A stretch of 50,167 nt of DNA. Origin: Diplonema japonicum (taxonomy: Eukaryota; Euglenozoa; Diplonemea; Diplonemida; Diplonemidae). The translations under genes and the position numbers were made by a program. Positions 47,566 through 50,167 of this stretch are shown piece by piece; position 1 is the first letter of the stretch, and the number at the start of each line of letters is the position of its first letter. Location: the NCBI GenBank assembly GCA_964019335.1, contig OZ025765.1, positions 1 through 50,167 on the forward strand, given 5' to 3'. The notes under the pieces are model-generated. The model saw only the letters and a program-made list of their open reading frames with translations, did no database searches and had not been told where the DNA came from.

Positions 47566-48454
47566 ATCGATTTCAACTTTGGACCCCCCCCCCCCCCCGT
47601 AATTTGTGACAATCATTTTTTTTTTTTTTACCCGTGGGTAAACAAAATTTTTCGATACGCATGATTAAATTCTCAAAGAAGATTTTCAGGAAAGTAAAAA
47701 AAAAAAAAAGGGGGAAAAAATGGCTCTCCAAGCAGTGGGAAATGGGGCATCCCCGCCACTGCTTTTGTGAGGATCAATATTTTTCGTCGTCTGAAAACAT
47801 TGTTGTTGGTTGTTATTACCCCCCTTTTTTTTTTGTCCCTCTTCTCATTTTTTTTTTTGAAAGGGTATAAAGATACCCCCTTCACGCGTTGAAAATAAGA
47901 ATTGTAAATTGCTATTTTTTTTTTTTAAATGAGAAAGAACTTGCTTTATCCTTGTTCCCGAGCAAAAAGAATAGATTGTAAAAAGGGGGGGGGGGGGGGG
48001 GGGATAATATCCATCCAAAATAATGTGTTTTTTTTTCCAAAATAATTCTTTTTTTTTTCCCCCGGGTATTTTCCCGCTCCAAATTTTTTTAGGGGCAATG
48101 AAATTAAAATCTTTTTGATTCGCCAGATAACCTAGCGCTTTGTCCTTTAATACTTTTGCTCGAGTGAAAAAAATAAAAAAACAACAGCAACAAATTCAAA
48201 ACTGTCCCCCCCCCCCCCCCCCTTCTCTCTTCTTCTTCTTCTTCTTTTTTTCTAAATTGAAAAAGCCTTCCTTCCTTATAGGGTTCGCGTCACTTTACAG
48301 CTAACGCAGCCCCCCCCCCCCCCCCCCCCCCCCGTCCTTCTTTTATAATTGAACAACAGAAAAAAAAAAACGAAAGAAAGAAAGAAAGAAAGAAAAAAAA
48401 AACAATTTTTTTGTACCGTACCTAGGACTTAATATGGAACGAAACATATTTGGT
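47566..48454. other. Homopolymer-rich non-coding DNA
   Basis: No gene seen. Runs include G (47985-48003), C (48207-48222), C (48310-48333) and AAAG repeats (48372-48395). Confidence 0.55.
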
Positions 48455-48540
48455 TACTGTAAAACAAAAATCCACCGGAAGATAAAATATCCGGACCGCC
48501 GAAACATCCGGTGATTTTTTCTTCCGGACATTCTTTTGGG
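48455..48540 (+). repeat. Left terminal inverted repeat of the pogo-like element
   Basis: Matches the reverse complement of 49925-50011 over the first 37 bp almost exactly, and again at TTTTTTCTTCCGGACATT. Confidence 0.8.
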
Positions 48541-48869
48541 CACTTTTCTAAGGGGGTACCTAGCCTGCCCTACGCACTGCCCCCTCTGTCTAAACTTATA
48601 TTTCTGTTGCAAGAGTCTTAAGAACGGCAAAAATAAAATTCAAATTAACAGACGAAAGCTGCATGCTCTAAAAAGGGAAGGACATATCTCGCGACCCCTC
48701 CAGGTGCTGACCTCTTCAGGTGACTGAAATGATATTGCAAGTGGGAATATCTTCAGGTGAGAGGCACCCTTCAATGGCTGCGTCCCAGCAGGTTGGAGAG
48801 TACTTTTCCCGACAATAGAACTAAAAAAGGGGGCGAGGAAAGGGCAGCATCTTACCTGTCCGCACGTCT

Positions 48870-49705
48870 GGCCGTCTTGTTTGCTGCCTCCGCAGCCTTG
48901 GCAGTGCGCCTGGCCTCGGCCTTAATGGCACAAATAGGTGAGGTCTGGGGGGACAAACGCTAAGTGAACGTTTGTTTCCGAAAACAAGTTCACAAAAGCC
49001 TGCGTAGTGTGGACATTGTAGTCATCAATGATGAGTAGGATGGGCTCGGTGGGTGCTCAGCCCGATGACTCGATGAGGTTGTAGCAAAGGGGAGAAACAA
49101 ATCTTTTACCCAGAGACGAAGCGTTTCCTGGGTGGCCCAGTGAGATTTCGAAGCTGTTAAACTCCAGCCTTTTGGGGGGTGTGCAACACGAGGGAAGGAC
49201 CCGAGGTATTTCCTGCCGCGAGCTGGTTCTGTTTTTCCCGTGTAAATTAACTGCGGGTGCAGTTTGCCACCAGTCAGGGAAACGCAAAACTGTCCGGTGA
49301 CGGCGCGCTTGTCCCAAATCCCTAACCTTGACAACCTTGGGACCCCTTTTCGTCTTCTTCCCAGCGGCAGCAGCTGGTCCATGTTCCAGGTCAACCGGCC
49401 TGATCTTTGTGAACCACCTCGCTGCTTGGGTGTCTTTGGGGCTGCTAGACTTCCCTATTGTTGGGCGGCGGCTTGTGATGCCATGCTTGGGGCACAGCTG
49501 GTTGGCCCTCTGCATACAGGCAGATGTCCGACGCTGCTACCGGCACCCCCCTTCCGTTCTGCATCTGGATCCAAACAAAGAGCCTTGTTGTTTCTTCCTA
49601 GTTCAGAAGAGGCTTGCGACCCGCAGTAACGGGTGCGGCAGGGGGATCGACCTTGGAGCTACCAAAGCGGTGCTTCCAGTCTGATATACTGGACATTGGC
49701 TCCAT
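48870..49705 (-). pseudogene. Pogo/CENP-B-like DDE transposase, broken
   Basis: An ATG at 49705 starts MEPMSSISDWKHRFG, then GRKPLLN, an in-frame TAG, and EETTRLFVWIQMQNGRG: the helix-turn-helix region of CENP-B/Tc5-type transposases. After frameshifts, the catalytic region reads NMDQ (first Asp), IWDKRAVTGQFCVSLTGGKLHP, QLIYTGKT and HWATQET. In another frame it reads EPILLIIDDYNVH (second Asp) and FVPPDLT. The usual LQPLDV and third acidic residue are missing, so a deletion follows. At least three lesions make it inactive. It would have cut and pasted the element at TA sites. Confidence 0.75.
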
Positions 49706-49924
49706 GACGCAAACCCGCAAAAAATAAGAACAATCCTAAAGCAAGCTCAAGAAGTGGTTCGGTTCAACAAGCTTGTGGTAGAAGCAAACAATCAGGATCT
49801 GAGGTGTCTTTTAGTTCTTGGAAAAGTCCGTAATTCAATTCTCTGATTGTTGTTTGATTTTCTCTTACTATAGAAACTAGTTTCATCTGTTTTCGGGTCC
49901 AGCCCTTTAATAAAAGGGGGGTCC

Positions 49925-50011
49925 CAGGAAAAAAAATGTCCGGAAGAAAAAATATCCGGACCGCCAGAGCTTCCGGACATTTTATCTTCCGGTGATTTTT
50001 GTTTTACAGTA
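49925..50011 (-). repeat. Right terminal inverted repeat of the pogo-like element
   Basis: Reverse complement begins TACTGTAAAACAAAAATC at 50011. It contains ATGTCCGGAAGC and TGGCGG, also present in the right end of the 300-bp element at 25024-25323. Confidence 0.8.
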
Positions 50012-50167
50012 TTTAATTTTAATTCTTTTTTTTTTTTTTTTGGCTCTTTTGGCACCGGGCTTCAGGGGTCCCAAGAACAAAGAAAAAAAAAAAAAAAAAA
50101 AAAAAAAATCATGGTGGGTTAGCCCGGCGAAGGGAACCTGAACACCACAACACCGCGGAGCCAAATT
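50012..50167. other. Window end, unassigned
   Basis: No gene. GGCACCGGGCTTCAGGGGTCCC at 50051-50072 resembles GCACCGGGCTACAGAGGTCCC at 44213-44233, a possible further dispersed repeat. An A run is at 50083-50108. Confidence 0.4.

Larger units (their letters stand above)
48455..50011 (-). mobile_element. Pogo-like DNA transposon with long terminal inverted repeats
   Basis: Both ends read inward TACTGTAAAACAAAAATC, then ACCGGAAGATAAAAT, with related sequence to about 85 bp, and both are bounded by TA, the target of Tc1/mariner/pogo elements. The interior carries a broken transposase on the minus strand. Each end is itself partly palindromic (TCCGGACCGCC and TTCCGGACAT motifs). Total length about 1.56 kb, shorter than a complete pogo element. 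Confidence 0.8.

Noticed and set aside
49264-49684. Plus-strand frames of about 120 codons
   Set aside because: Antisense to the transposase remnant, which explains the region better.

Overview
The window looks like nuclear DNA of a euglenozoan protist, most likely a diplonemid. Three things point there. (1) On the minus strand at 8866-8902 is a 37-nt sequence that matches, from memory, the diplonemid spliced leader (SL) at all but about three positions, and it is followed by GT. (2) Apart from transposons and one doubtful AT-rich segment, every gene from 11.6 to 46.7 kb lies on the + strand and is nearly intron-free, as expected for polycistronic, trans-spliced transcription. (3) The cyclase at 44.5 kb is of the kinetoplastid type. 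Coding DNA is GC-rich. Intergenic DNA is crowded with homopolymer runs of all four bases, up to 57 A.

Layout. 1-8.9 kb: a long minus-strand retroelement between arrays of an 8-bp repeat. It encodes an AlkB-like dioxygenase, a basic linker with a hydrophobic segment, and a very large protein with zinc fingers, an OTU-type cysteine protease, reverse transcriptase and a restriction-like endonuclease. The SL copy sits at its 5' end. 9-11.5 kb: AT-rich DNA with minisatellites, a dispersed repeat and weak minus-strand coding signals. 11.6-18.1 kb: a ubiquitin-like/ankyrin gene, an RCC1/F-box/Arf fusion gene, and a frameshifted P-loop gene. 18.5-19.0 kb: a decayed LINE 3' end with a poly(A) tail. 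19.5-24.7 kb and 33.4-39.8 kb: two closely related secreted astacin-like metalloproteases with WSC domains; the second has expanded a 42-bp coding repeat from 3 to 36 tandem copies. Between them lie a short inverted-repeat DNA element, two more ubiquitin-like/ankyrin genes, an apurinic-endonuclease-type LINE broken by an 8-bp duplication, and an inverted scrap of the first astacin gene. 39.8-50.2 kb: homopolymer-rich DNA, a small secreted Cys-rich protein, a membrane nucleotide cyclase with a degenerate second cyclase domain, LINE tails, copies of a dispersed repeat, and a pogo-like DNA transposon with recognisable terminal inverted repeats around a broken transposase.

The host genes do not form an obvious pathway. 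Shared themes are protein-interaction and signalling proteins (three ubiquitin-like/ankyrin paralogs, the RCC1/F-box/Arf fusion, the cyclase) and secreted or surface carbohydrate-binding proteases. The least familiar system is the AlkB/OTU retroelement associated with a spliced-leader sequence.
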